From positions 186,001-250,000 of the forward strand of contig CALSSA010000006.1 in assembly GCA_943788875.1 (NCBI GenBank): 64,000 nucleotides of DNA, read 5' to 3'. The DNA comes from an uncultured Pseudomonadales bacterium (lineage in GTDB: Bacteria; Pseudomonadota; Gammaproteobacteria; Pseudomonadales; Porticoccaceae). Under the pieces are notes generated by a model. It did no database searches. It had not been told where the DNA came from and worked only from the letters and a program-made list of their open reading frames with translations. Shown here piece by piece: positions 9,283 through 18,593 of the stretch. The position numbers were made by a program, and so were the translations under genes. The first letter of the stretch is position 1. Each line of letters opens with the position of its first letter.

Positions 9283-10458
9283 ATGCTTATAAAATGCATC
9301 AAGTCTGCCATCATTATCCTTAGCTGCGCGCTGACTATCTCTGCCGCACAGGCGCAAAAACTGGTTCCCGCGGCGCCAGAACTGGCAGCCAAAGCCTGGA
9401 TTCTGGTGGATGCCAACACTGGCTATGTGCTGGCTGAAGAAAATGCCGATGAGCAATTGCCGCCCGCCAGTCTAGCTAAAATGATGACCACCTTTATTGT
9501 TTCCAATGAGATCGAGGCCGGCCGTATTGACGAGGGCTCAGAAGTACTGATTAGCGACAATGCCTGGCGACTGGGCGGTGCCAAAACAGATGGCTCTACA
9601 ATGTTCTTAAGCCCCCGCACTAAAGTGTCAGTTCTGGATCTGATGCATGGCGTTATAATTCAATCGGGCAATGATGCGGCCATTGCGCTGGCAGAACATG
9701 TCAGCGGCAGTGAGATTGCCTTTGCCGACGGCATGAACCGGCAGGCTGAGTTGCTCGGTATGTCTGACACCACCTATATGAATGCAACCGGACTGCCGGC
9801 AGAGGGCATGGTCACCACAGCAAGGGATCTGTCGCTGATCGCCCGCGCTATTATTAAAGACCACCCCAAGTATTACAGCATTTACGCGAAGAAATATTTT
9901 AAGCACAATAATATTAATCAGCCTAACCGCAACCGATTGCTGTGGCGCGATGCCAGTGTTGATGGTTTAAAAACCGGTCACACCAATGCTGCCGGCTACT
10001 GTCTTGTGGCGTCCGCCAAGCGGCGCGATATGCGTTTAATCTCAGTGGTACTAGGTGCCAGCAATGACGCCTCCAGGGCCAGAGAATCGCAAAAATTGCT
10101 GTCCTATGGTTTCCGTAATTTTGACACCAAGACCATCTATAAAACCGGCGAATTGATCAAAGAAAATACCAAGATATGGTACGGCCAACAGGACTTCCTT
10201 GATCTGACCATCAGCGATGATATTACCCTGACTTTCCCGCGCGGATCGAGGAAAAATCTGTCTGCCAATATCCTTATCGATGAACAGATTGACGCGCCTA
10301 TTTACAGAGGCCAGGAGCTTGGTCGACTGCAGGTAAGCCTGAATGATGAAATCTATGTGGATGTGCCTCTAGTGGCAGCTGAGGATGTTGAAGAATCCGG
10401 CAGCATGTCGCGGCTATTTGACTGGATTATCCTGTTTTTTACCAACTTGATGTCTTGA
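9283..10458 (+). CDS. dacA: D-alanyl-D-alanine carboxypeptidase (PBP5/6 type)
   Basis: PBP5-type enzymes remove the terminal D-Ala from peptidoglycan pentapeptides in the periplasm. The 391-residue protein has a signal peptide ending at AQA (about residue 24). The peptidase S11 active site has S63LAK66, SGN in QSGNDAA, and KTG in LKTGHTNAAG. It also has the C-terminal PBP5 beta-domain and a terminal amphipathic/hydrophobic helix (LFDWIILFFTNLMS) for membrane attachment. The choice between dacA and dacC is not resolvable by eye. It is followed by ybeD and lipB, as in E. coli. Confidence 0.95.
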   Translation: MLIKCIKSAIIILSCALTISAAQAQKLVPAAPELAAKAWILVDANTGYVLAEENADEQLPPASLAKMMTTFIVSNEIEAGRIDEGSEVLISDNAWRLGGAKTDGSTMFLSPRTKVSVLDLMHGVIIQSGNDAAIALAEHVSGSEIAFADGMNRQAELLGMSDTTYMNATGLPAEGMVTTARDLSLIARAIIKDHPKYYSIYAKKYFKHNNINQPNRNRLLWRDASVDGLKTGHTNAAGYCLVASAKRRDMRLISVVLGASNDASRARESQKLLSYGFRNFDTKTIYKTGELIKENTKIWYGQQDFLDLTISDDITLTFPRGSRKNLSANILIDEQIDAPIYRGQELGRLQVSLNDEIYVDVPLVAAEDVEESGSMSRLFDWIILFFTNLMS

Positions 10459-10468
10459 GGCCATTGCT

Positions 10469-10738
10469 GTGACTGACCAAGAAGTGCCACTGCTTGAATT
10501 TCCCTGCGACTACCCGATCAAGGTAATGGGTGATGCCCATGGGGAATTACACGAGCATGTAGTACAGGTCATGAATATCCATGCCCCGGGATTTGATCAG
10601 AGTAAAATAACCGTGCGCGAGAGCAGCAAGGGCAAGTGGCAGTCGATCACACTGATCATAACGGCCACTGGAAAATCACAGTTGGAGGCAATTTTTACTG
10701 ACCTGAAGACTAGTAGTCGAGTCAAAATGGTTCTCTAG
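10469..10738 (+). CDS. ybeD: DUF493 / YbeD family protein
   Basis: This small 89-residue cytoplasmic protein of the UPF0250/YbeD family has an ACT-like fold and no firmly established biochemical role. It is conserved between dacA and lipB, as here. The start is GTG at 10469, ten bases after the dacA stop. Family features are [13 protein letters not shown] near the N-terminus and a [13 protein letters not shown] segment. Two bases separate it from the lipB ATG, so it is likely co-translated with lipoate genes. Confidence 0.9.
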   Translation: MTDQEVPLLEFPCDYPIKVMGDAHGELHEHVVQVMNIHAPGFDQSKITVRESSKGKWQSITLIITATGKSQLEAIFTDLKTSSRVKMVL

Positions 10739-10740
10739 CC

Positions 10741-11424
10741 ATGAACTCTCCCATAGCCTCTTCGAACCCAGCATCCTCATTGATTGTGCGCCACCTAGGG
10801 TTGCAGGAATACGGTCAGTGTTTTGATGCTATGAAAGCCTTTAATGAGCAGCGCAACAGCGGCAGCGCTGACGAAATTTGGCTGCTCGAACACCATCCAG
10901 TGTTCACTCAAGGCCAGGCAGGTAAAGAGGAATATATTCTCAATCCCGGTGCTATACCGGTGATTAAAAGTGATCGCGGCGGTCAGGTCACCTACCATGG
11001 TCCGGGTCAGATTACCGCCTATGTGCTGGTTGACTTAAAACGCCTTAAGTTAGGGGTTCGCGATCTGGTCAATATTATTGAGCAGGCTCTGGTGGATACA
11101 TTGGCACAGTGGCAGATCATTGCCAGTCCTCGCCGGGAAGCACCTGGCGTCTATATTGAGAACGGCGAAAAAATTGCTTCTCTGGGCCTGCGTATTCGCA
11201 AAGGCTGCAGCTATCATGGGCTAAACTTTAATGTGGCTATGGATATGCAGCCCTGGCAACAGATCAACCCCTGCGGACTGGGTGTCCGCATGACCCAGCT
11301 AGCAGACCTGGTCGAATTGCCTCCGGGCATAGAGCTTGTAAGCGATAGATTAGTCGGGTATCTCGCCACCGGCCTTGGTTATAATGAATACCAGACCGAC
11401 AACAGCGATGCTGTTTTAAATTAG
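10741..11424 (+). CDS. lipB: Octanoyl-[acyl-carrier-protein]-protein N-octanoyltransferase
   Basis: LipB transfers octanoyl from acyl carrier protein to lipoyl domains of 2-oxoacid dehydrogenases and the glycine cleavage H protein. The 227-residue protein has [12 protein letters not shown], the lysine-containing [15 protein letters not shown], and the acyl-thioester cysteine in [10 protein letters not shown]. It forms the lipoate pair with lipA, which starts 15 bases downstream. Confidence 0.96.
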   Translation: MNSPIASSNPASSLIVRHLGLQEYGQCFDAMKAFNEQRNSGSADEIWLLEHHPVFTQGQAGKEEYILNPGAIPVIKSDRGGQVTYHGPGQITAYVLVDLKRLKLGVRDLVNIIEQALVDTLAQWQIIASPRREAPGVYIENGEKIASLGLRIRKGCSYHGLNFNVAMDMQPWQQINPCGLGVRMTQLADLVELPPGIELVSDRLVGYLATGLGYNEYQTDNSDAVLN

Positions 11425-11439
11425 ATTATAGGAACCATT

Positions 11440-12417
11440 ATGACTGAGTCTGTTACGCCACCAAAGCGCACCCGTCGACTACAGCAAGGCGAAAAATTGC
11501 GCAGTGCCGACAAAGTGGAACGTATTCCAGTCAAAGTAATTCCCACTGCGTCGATTCAGCGTAAACCTGAATGGATGCGTATTCGCCTGTCAGCCTCGCC
11601 CAAGGTTCAGGAGATCAAAGATATTCTGCGCAATCATAAGATGGCCACTGTCTGCGAAGAGGCCGCCTGCCCCAACTTGCATGAATGTTTTAGCAATGGC
11701 ACAGCGACATTTATGATTATGGGTGAGATCTGTACCAGACGCTGCCCATTCTGCGATGTGGGTCATGGCAAGCCCAATCCACTGGATACCGAAGAGCCAC
11801 TCAATCTAGCTAAGGCGATTCAAGAGATGGCGCTCAAATATGTGGTTATCACCTCGGTGGACCGGGACGATCTTCGCGATGGTGGCGCTCAGCATTTCGC
11901 CGACTGTATCCGCGAAGCGCGAATTCTGTCACCCAATCTCCAAGTTGAGGTGCTAGTACCAGACTTTCGTGGCCGTATGGCTCCAGCGCTTGAGATTTTG
12001 ACCGCTACTGCTCCTGATGTGTTTAACCATAATATGGAAACCATTCCCAGACTGTATCGCGAAGCTCGCCCGGGTGCTAACTATGAATGGTCTTTGAAGC
12101 TGCTTAAAGAATACAAGGCCCTCAACCCCAATGTACCGACCAAGTCCGGCCTGATGGTGGGTCTGGGAGAAACCAAAGATGAATTGCTACGCACTCTGGA
12201 TGATCTGCGTGAGCATGACGTGGATATGTTAACCGTTGGCCAATATCTGCAACCGTCGGTCAATCATCTACCCGTAGAGCGCTTTGTGCATCCTGATGAG
12301 TTTGCCGAGTACACCGCCTATGCTGAGAGTATTGGCTTTAGCCAGGCAGCCTGTGGGCCATTGGTGCGGTCTAGCTATCATGCCGACAAGCAAGCTAAAG
12401 GCGAAGATATTACCTAG
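11440..12417 (+). CDS. lipA: Lipoyl synthase (radical SAM)
   Basis: LipA inserts two sulfurs into protein-bound octanoyl groups. The 325-residue protein has the auxiliary cluster cysteines ([12 protein letters not shown]) and the radical-SAM CxxxCxxC in [13 protein letters not shown]. It also has [10 protein letters not shown] and the terminal RSSYHA motif that supplies the serine ligand of the auxiliary 4Fe-4S cluster. It is the last plus-strand gene of this run and is convergent with the next small gene. Confidence 0.97.
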   Translation: MTESVTPPKRTRRLQQGEKLRSADKVERIPVKVIPTASIQRKPEWMRIRLSASPKVQEIKDILRNHKMATVCEEAACPNLHECFSNGTATFMIMGEICTRRCPFCDVGHGKPNPLDTEEPLNLAKAIQEMALKYVVITSVDRDDLRDGGAQHFADCIREARILSPNLQVEVLVPDFRGRMAPALEILTATAPDVFNHNMETIPRLYREARPGANYEWSLKLLKEYKALNPNVPTKSGLMVGLGETKDELLRTLDDLREHDVDMLTVGQYLQPSVNHLPVERFVHPDEFAEYTAYAESIGFSQAACGPLVRSSYHADKQAKGEDIT

Positions 12418-12437
12418 TCTCTGCCCTACTGTTAGCT

Positions 12438-12782
12438 CTACTCTTGGGTCCAGACCTCGCGAAGCGGTTCGCCAAAGTCATCGTAGATAATCTTTTTTAC
12501 CGGGCGTTTTTTGGCCTTGGGTGCTGGGGCTGAAGTCTTTTTCTTTTTACGGCTATCCAGATTGGATACTGCATCATTGACATACGTTCTGGTCTGGCGT
12601 GGCTCTCCGGTGACAAAAACAGCCCTGGATCTGGGTTTATCGGTAGGCTCTCCGGTTTCACCAGCGACATGCTTTTTAATCTCTCCACCACGGGACAAGA
12701 ACTCCTCCGTTTTACGGCGAAGCTCACGGCGCATCGAATTTTTGGACGCTTTAATCACATTGCTTTCCGGAGTTTTGTGCAA
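12438..12782 (-). CDS. Small basic hypothetical protein
   Basis: I do not recognise the function. The 114-residue protein is very rich in Lys and Arg and has low complexity around residues 75-95 (RKKKKTSAPAPKAKKRPVKK). The ordered-looking part is SMRRELRRKTEEFLSRGGEIKKH near the N-terminus, and the C-terminus is acidic/aromatic (IYDDFGEPLREVWTQE). A short EEFLxxGG-like motif also occurs in small RNA-polymerase-associated regulators such as SutA, as I recall them; this is too little for an assignment. The gene is convergent with lipA and lies 50 bases downstream of dinB on the same strand. Confidence 0.6.
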   Translation of the reverse strand: MHKTPESNVIKASKNSMRRELRRKTEEFLSRGGEIKKHVAGETGEPTDKPRSRAVFVTGEPRQTRTYVNDAVSNLDSRKKKKTSAPAPKAKKRPVKKIIYDDFGEPLREVWTQE

Positions 12783-12832
12783 TCCACCAGTTTAGCAAAA
12801 TCGTTTGGCCATTCACATAGACTCGTCATGGT

Positions 12833-13894
12833 TTAGGGAAACAGTTCCAATTGCATGGCTCTGCCCTGCTCACTGGTATCAACAAAGCGCACACCTATGC
12901 CCATCAGGCGCACCGGCTTGCCGCCTCGCTCCCAGGCTTCATGACACAGAGTCTCAAAGCTCTCGACAGGTAGCCCTGAGCACATTTGTCGCTCAACCGT
13001 AGTGGCAGTAAAGTCATTAAATTTCATTTTAATAAATTGTTTAGTGACCAGATAATCACTGTCGATGCGGCGCAACCTGCTGCGCAGTTCTATCAGCAAC
13101 TCGGGTAATTTTTTCAGACAGGCGTCCTCAGTTTGCAGATCGTCAGAATAGGTGTGTTCAACACTCAGTGATTTGCGCCTGCTATTGCCATTGACCTCGC
13201 GCTCATCTCGGCCAAAACTCAAGTCATGCAGGCGCTTGCCAAACACACCAAACTTGTCCACTAGCTCAACGAGGTCTCTCTGCTGTAGATCACCACAGGT
13301 AATAATACCCAATCGACGCAACTTCTCGTTAGTAACCTTGCCCACACCAAAGATGCGCTTAACCTCCAGCTTCTCGACAAACTCATCAATATCATCTGGA
13401 GTGATCACGAACTGACCGTCCGGCTTATTGAGATCACTGGCAACTTTGGCAAGAAACTTGTTGGGTGCTATTCCCGCAGAAGCAGTCACACCCACCTCTG
13501 TGGCAATCTGCTGGCGTATCTGCTGGGCAATCAATGTGGCGCTGCCCTGGCATTCATTGCAATCGGTGACATCGAGATAAGCTTCATCGAGGGATAGGGG
13601 TTCTACTTTGTCTGTGTAGCGATAGAAGATTTGACGAATCTGCTGGGCAGCTTCTCGGTACTTGGCCATGGTGCCTGGAATTACCACCAGATCTGGGCAC
13701 AGTCGCAGAGCATGCCCTGTGGGCATCGCTGAATGCACACCAAACTGCCTGGCTTTGTAATTACAGGTGGCAATCACTCCGCGACGATCAGACTTACCGC
13801 CAATGGCTATTGGCAGATGGAGCAGAGATGGATCGTCGCGCATCTCCACTGCGGCGTAGAAGCAGTCACAGTCGCAGTGGATTATTTTTCTCAA
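12833..13894 (-). CDS. dinB: DNA polymerase IV (Y-family)
   Basis: Pol IV carries out translesion synthesis past minor-groove lesions. The 353-residue length matches E. coli DinB (351). Catalytic acidic residues are visible in IIHCDCDCFYAAVEMRD near the N-terminus and in SLDEAYLDVT near residue 105. Next come the thumb helix-hairpin-helix (KVTNEKLRRLGI) and the little-finger domain. The C-terminus ends in QLELFP, a beta-clamp-binding type motif. No obvious LexA box was seen between dinB and the adjacent RND gene. Confidence 0.95.
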   Translation of the reverse strand: MRKIIHCDCDCFYAAVEMRDDPSLLHLPIAIGGKSDRRGVIATCNYKARQFGVHSAMPTGHALRLCPDLVVIPGTMAKYREAAQQIRQIFYRYTDKVEPLSLDEAYLDVTDCNECQGSATLIAQQIRQQIATEVGVTASAGIAPNKFLAKVASDLNKPDGQFVITPDDIDEFVEKLEVKRIFGVGKVTNEKLRRLGIITCGDLQQRDLVELVDKFGVFGKRLHDLSFGRDEREVNGNSRRKSLSVEHTYSDDLQTEDACLKKLPELLIELRSRLRRIDSDYLVTKQFIKMKFNDFTATTVERQMCSGLPVESFETLCHEAWERGGKPVRLMGIGVRFVDTSEQGRAMQLELFP

Positions 13895-13952
13895 TAGCGT
13901 ACCTTTTCCCTACGTCCAGATAAAGGATCCCGCCACAGGGACCAGAGACCAA

Positions 13953-16900
13953 TCAGACCGAGCCATCATCGTTAAACTGATAAGCCGCAACCCTAAAGCC
14001 CAAACGCTTGGACAGGATTTCGGGCAGCAGCAACATGGCGGGCGTCAGCAGCAGGGTTAGTACAGTGGATAAAACCAGGCCGTTGACGATGGCGCTGGCC
14101 AGAGGCTGCCACCAGGATGCCACCATACCGCCAATAGTGTAACTGCGGTTAACCAGATCGATACTTAAACCATTAGCCAAAGGCAAAAGACCGACGATAG
14201 TGGTTATGCTGGTTAGCATGACCGGCCGGAACCTAGACTTGGCTGCAATGTAAACTGCGTCTACCGCCGACAGACTACTATCGCTGCGGCGCAGAAAGTT
14301 GTAGGTATCGATCAATACAATATTGTTGTTCACCACAATTCCAGCCAGAGCCACAATACCTACGCCCGTCAGAACGGTACTAAATGTCGCTTGGGAAATT
14401 ACCAAACCTAGCAATACACCAGCAGTAGACATGACCACGGAGAATAGAATAAGTCCTGCCTGATAAAAACTATTGAACTGCATCACCAGCATAATCAACA
14501 TGACTGACATAGCTAGCGAGAAGGCCGTAGACAGGAAGGCAGCCGCCTTGGCTTGCTCCTCATTTGCTCCGCGGAAAGTGACATTCACCGAGGAGTCAAA
14601 ATTTTGCTGTGCTATCCAGTCTGCAATTTCTGAGGTCTGGTTATCCGGCAGATAACCCTCTTCTGAATTAGCCAGAATAAACACAGTTTCCATCATATCA
14701 AAACGCTGGATAGCGTCCACTCTAGGCTTCGCCACGCGCTGGATAAAGCTGCTGATGGGCACTGGGCCATTGGGCGTATTGATACGCAGTTCATCAATCG
14801 TAGAGAGTTGGCGATCTTGCTCAGGGAAGCGCAACCTTATTTCAACCTCATCATCTGCATCATCGGGACGGAACTCGCCAATCATCACGCCACCTGTAAC
14901 CATCTGCACCATATTGCCCACATCGGCGACATTGACGCCGAGCATTGCAGCGCGGGAGCGATCCACATCAATCTCCCACTGAATACCCGCCAGAGGCAAT
15001 GTGTCTTGGAGGTCCCGAACACCTTCGATATTGTCCGTCATCCACTGCTTGATCTGAGCTGTGGTTCTATACATCAACTGACGATTGGACGAAGAAATCT
15101 GAATCTGTATATCCTTACCTGTGGGCGGCCCAGTCTCCATCTCATTAGCGGAAACATAAATACCAGGCAGCGACTGAGTGAGCTCGCGAATCTCTTCAAA
15201 CACTTCCCGACTACCTCGGTCTCGATCCTTGCGGGGAACGAGCTCGATCAAAAAAGAACTAATCTTATCGCGGCTCACATCTGAGCCAAACACCATCATG
15301 CTGCCCCCTGAACCATAGCCATAGAGCTGATTGACGCCATCTACATTGGCAACAATGTCCTGTACCTTCATTGTAATATCGAGCTGTTCCTCAATCGACA
15401 AATTGCCCTGAGCGCGCACCTCAGCCATACCATACTGGCTTTCGATTTCAGCAAAAAATTCCTGACCGGCATTGAACTTGCCGTAGAGCTGAAAGATAGC
15501 CACAAGCACCACCATAGTCACAACAACAGTCACAACTGGCGCCTTGATCACCGGCAGCAGAATCTTTAAATAGGCATCCTGCAGCGGTTTGAAAAAAGTT
15601 TTTGCCGACTCTTCAGACTGATGATCCTCTGGCAGCTTCTTTTGCTTGCCGCGGCGGCGCGCTAAAACAATACCCAGAGTGGGCGCAAAGATAAGGGCAT
15701 AGGTTAGGGACCAAGCCAGAACCGCAAATACAGTAATCGGCAGATAGGACATAAAGTCACCGGAAACACCTGGCCAGAACAGCAGTGGCAGAAATGCAGC
15801 CAACGTGGTTCCCGTTGAAGCTATAACCGGAATCGCCATACGTTTTACCGCGGCAAGATAGGCCTCCCTTGTGGGCAGGCCAGCGGCGGCCTGAGTATTG
15901 GCAAATTCCACAACAACGATAGCGCCATCAATAAGCATACCCAGTGAAAGCAGCAGGCCAAACATGACCATAAAGTTAAAGCTGTAGCCCAGTACATTGA
16001 TGATGATCAGGGCACCCAGCAAACAGAATGGAATACCAAAGCCAACCAGCAGACCTGACTTGATACCCAGTGTTGCCACCACCAATATCAATACCAGACA
16101 CATAGCAGTAATAATATTACCCTGCAGCTCGTTGACCATCTGTTTGGTCATCACGGAGGCGTCAAATACATAACCTATATCCATATCAGCACTGAACTGC
16201 GATCTGAACTTGGAGATAGTGGCCCGGGTGGCATCCACTGTATCGATCAGATTGGCATTGAGTCGCTTACGCACCTCGACAGCCAGCGTTTTTTTGCCAT
16301 TGATAAAGCTGTAGCCAGAAGCATCTTTAAACGTGCGTCTAACCGTTGCCACGTCTCCCAGAGTGATAGAGCCCTCTGCGTTAGTGCGTATCGGGAGGCG
16401 GCGAATATCTTCCGCTGTTTCAATCAATGCCGGAACCTTGATACCAAAACGCCCTTGTGCCGCATCCATCTCACCGGCCGGGATCAGGAGGTTATTCAAT
16501 GTGACCGCGCGAACTAACTCATCAATACGCAGGCCGTACTGCTCCAATTGAGCTGGATCCACGATAACGTCCACAACTTCATCGCGATCACCAGATAGTT
16601 CAGCAGTTAGCACATCTGGTAACATTTCCAGTTCACGCTGGTAGAACTTAGCCGCTTTATAAAGCTCTCTCTCAGTGATATTCTCTCCTGAGAAAGTGAC
16701 CACGATGGAGGGCTCTGGACTCGGACTCAGTTCGTTAACCACGGGTTCTTTAGTCTCCTGAGGAAACTCCGCCTTGGCGCGATCAACGGCCTCGCGCACT
16801 TCTGCAACAATCTGTTTAATATTATCGGCCACCTCGAATTCGGCAGTGACCACCACTAAACTTTCCCGGGCAGTGGCTGTAATTTCTTCCAGCCCATCCA

Positions 16901-17120
16901 GAGTTTTAAGCTCTTTCTCAATAGGCCGCACCAGTAATCTGGCGCCATCCTCAGGAGAGATACCATCGTGCCGAACCATAATCATAACCACCGGGAGGGT
17001 GACATTAGGATTTAGTTCTACCGGCATAGACAGCCGCGAGCCGGCACCAGCCAGCACAATAAGTATCATTATCGCCAGCGTGGCTCGGGAATGATCAACT
17101 ACTAAACTAAGAAATTTCAT
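13953..17120 (-). CDS. RND-family efflux transporter permease
   Basis: This is a proton-driven inner-membrane RND pump subunit of 1055 residues with the usual 12-TM, two large periplasmic-loop architecture. TM4 reads GMLIDGAIVVVEFAN and TM10 reads VVNNNIVLIDTYNF. It therefore has one Asp in TM4 where AcrB has two, and Asn where AcrB has the TM10 lysine, so its proton relay is of the non-AcrB subtype. It is downstream of its adaptor (18-base gap). No outer-membrane channel gene is adjacent, so a TolC-like protein from elsewhere is likely used. The substrate is unknown. Confidence 0.92.
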   Translation of the reverse strand: MKFLSLVVDHSRATLAIMILIVLAGAGSRLSMPVELNPNVTLPVVMIMVRHDGISPEDGARLLVRPIEKELKTLDGLEEITATARESLVVVTAEFEVADNIKQIVAEVREAVDRAKAEFPQETKEPVVNELSPSPEPSIVVTFSGENITERELYKAAKFYQRELEMLPDVLTAELSGDRDEVVDVIVDPAQLEQYGLRIDELVRAVTLNNLLIPAGEMDAAQGRFGIKVPALIETAEDIRRLPIRTNAEGSITLGDVATVRRTFKDASGYSFINGKKTLAVEVRKRLNANLIDTVDATRATISKFRSQFSADMDIGYVFDASVMTKQMVNELQGNIITAMCLVLILVVATLGIKSGLLVGFGIPFCLLGALIIINVLGYSFNFMVMFGLLLSLGMLIDGAIVVVEFANTQAAAGLPTREAYLAAVKRMAIPVIASTGTTLAAFLPLLFWPGVSGDFMSYLPITVFAVLAWSLTYALIFAPTLGIVLARRRGKQKKLPEDHQSEESAKTFFKPLQDAYLKILLPVIKAPVVTVVVTMVVLVAIFQLYGKFNAGQEFFAEIESQYGMAEVRAQGNLSIEEQLDITMKVQDIVANVDGVNQLYGYGSGGSMMVFGSDVSRDKISSFLIELVPRKDRDRGSREVFEEIRELTQSLPGIYVSANEMETGPPTGKDIQIQISSSNRQLMYRTTAQIKQWMTDNIEGVRDLQDTLPLAGIQWEIDVDRSRAAMLGVNVADVGNMVQMVTGGVMIGEFRPDDADDEVEIRLRFPEQDRQLSTIDELRINTPNGPVPISSFIQRVAKPRVDAIQRFDMMETVFILANSEEGYLPDNQTSEIADWIAQQNFDSSVNVTFRGANEEQAKAAAFLSTAFSLAMSVMLIMLVMQFNSFYQAGLILFSVVMSTAGVLLGLVISQATFSTVLTGVGIVALAGIVVNNNIVLIDTYNFLRRSDSSLSAVDAVYIAAKSRFRPVMLTSITTIVGLLPLANGLSIDLVNRSYTIGGMVASWWQPLASAIVNGLVLSTVLTLLLTPAMLLLPEILSKRLGFRVAAYQFNDDGSV

Positions 17121-17138
17121 AGGGGCATTGCGCTCGGA

Positions 17139-18206
17139 TTATTGCGTGGCACTGTTGGCAGAAAATGCGGGCTCAACATGCTCCCCATCGACAATATAAT
17201 TCTGACCCACAGTCACAAGCACCACTTCCTCCGGTAGGCCTGTTACCCAGATTCCCTCATCGGATTCACCTATGGCGCTAACCTGATAGGACTCGACAAT
17301 CTGTTTGCTGTCCAGCACTCGTATCACAGTGCCGCCCTTGTCGTTAAGGAGAATAGTACTGGCGGGAACAAAATGCCCCTGGACTGGCGCAATCTGGATA
17401 TTGAGTTGCGCAGAAATACCGGCTCGCAGAGCCTGGTTAGGATTATCCATAATGGCTTCAACTCGATAGCCTTTGGTCATGGGATTGGCCTGATATGCCA
17501 GATAGGAGATTTCTACCTCCTGATACTCTTTGCCAGCCACAACAACTATCGCCTCATCACCAACATTCAGGCTACTCACTTCTGCCCCAGTCACCAAAGC
17601 CTCGATTTTTAACGGATTGAGTTCAACCACTCTTGCGCAATGACTACCGGGCGCAATAAAGTCACCGACCTCAACTGGACGGTTTTCAACTATGCCGTCA
17701 AAAGGAGCTTTTACCTGCAGATTTTCAACATCCAATTGCGCGCGCTTTAACTGTGTTCTGGCGGTTGCCAATGTGGTTTTAGTCCGAGATATAGCCAGTT
17801 CAGACTGATAGCCCACGGCTTTTAGCTTTTGGGCCCCGCGGTAAGCAATTTCAGCATTCTCTAGAGCTGCCTGAGCCTGCGCTAGCCTAAGATAACGGTC
17901 TTCTGCGTTGATTTCACAGATGCCCTGACCTGCTGCTACCGGACGGCCTTCCTGAACCAAAGTCGCTGAAATCTTACCCGACACCTGCGCCAGGACATCC
18001 ACGGCTCTATTCGCCTTAGTTTTGGCTCGCAGCGACACTGTGGGGCTAAAAAGCTGCTGCTGTGAATTTACAACCTGAACTCTGGTCAGGCTATCGACAG
18101 TTTTAACTTCCGATTCGGTGGAATCAACACTTTCCAGTAATCCAGTGCCGAACCAAATCACTAGAATCAGAGCAGCCCACAGGGCGATACGGACATTTTT
18201 GTTCAA
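17139..18206 (-). CDS. RND efflux periplasmic adaptor subunit (membrane fusion protein)
   Basis: The adaptor links the RND permease to an outer-membrane channel. The 355-residue protein has an N-terminal membrane anchor (about residues 6-24), a lipoyl/barrel-sandwich half (VDVLAQVSGKISATLVQEGRPV), an alpha-hairpin (residues about 105-160) and the second lipoyl half (VKAPFDGIVENRPVEVGDFI). The start is TTG, supported by AAAAGGA about nine bases upstream. The cysteine in GQGICEIN is not a lipobox. It is the first gene of the two-gene pump operon, read away from the long regulatory gap at 18207-18593. Confidence 0.9.
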   Translation of the reverse strand: MNKNVRIALWAALILVIWFGTGLLESVDSTESEVKTVDSLTRVQVVNSQQQLFSPTVSLRAKTKANRAVDVLAQVSGKISATLVQEGRPVAAGQGICEINAEDRYLRLAQAQAALENAEIAYRGAQKLKAVGYQSELAISRTKTTLATARTQLKRAQLDVENLQVKAPFDGIVENRPVEVGDFIAPGSHCARVVELNPLKIEALVTGAEVSSLNVGDEAIVVVAGKEYQEVEISYLAYQANPMTKGYRVEAIMDNPNQALRAGISAQLNIQIAPVQGHFVPASTILLNDKGGTVIRVLDSKQIVESYQVSAIGESDEGIWVTGLPEEVVLVTVGQNYIVDGEHVEPAFSANSATQ

Positions 18207-18593
18207 TGAGAAATCCTTTTAACTATAAAGACAAACTAATTATTGTGTTACTTGACCCGTTTGTACGTGTAAACAGTGGCGGTAGTTTACTCGGTTTGAT
18301 TCACTGTTGTTGCTCAAAATGTAAACTAATAATCAATATTCACACCAACATTTTGGCACTCATTAGGCCAATCTGATGAGCTTTACAGCTTAAGTTGCTT
18401 AACATTTAAACCACTTTTCTGTGACTTATTGCACAATTAAGACACTGTTTAGTAGACAGAGTTAGCACTTCACTTCAAGGTGCTTGCAGTAACAGTATGC
18501 CTGTTGACAATAGGGTCAATCAATTCAAGGAACGGACTATTCCGATCAGTATTATCTGCGGAATATTGAGTAACCAAGACAGGATAACTCCCT
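18207..18593. promoter_or_regulatory. 387-base divergent control region, pump operon / CHI-TonB gene
   Basis: No gene is visible here. On the pump side there is a cluster of GTAAAC-type sites: an imperfect palindrome GTTTGTACGTGTAAAC at 18259-18274, GTAAAC-N10-GTTTAC spanning 18269-18290, and TAGTTTAC (18283-18290) inverted against GTAAACTA (18321-18328). These look like operator sites for a repressor, but no regulator gene is adjacent. On the other side, an inverted repeat TATTCCG-N14-CGGAATA at 18538-18565 precedes the start at 18594. A TTGACA occurs at 18503-18508 without a clear -10 at the right distance. An AGGATAA stretch at about 18581-18587 is the probable ribosome site. Confidence 0.45.
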
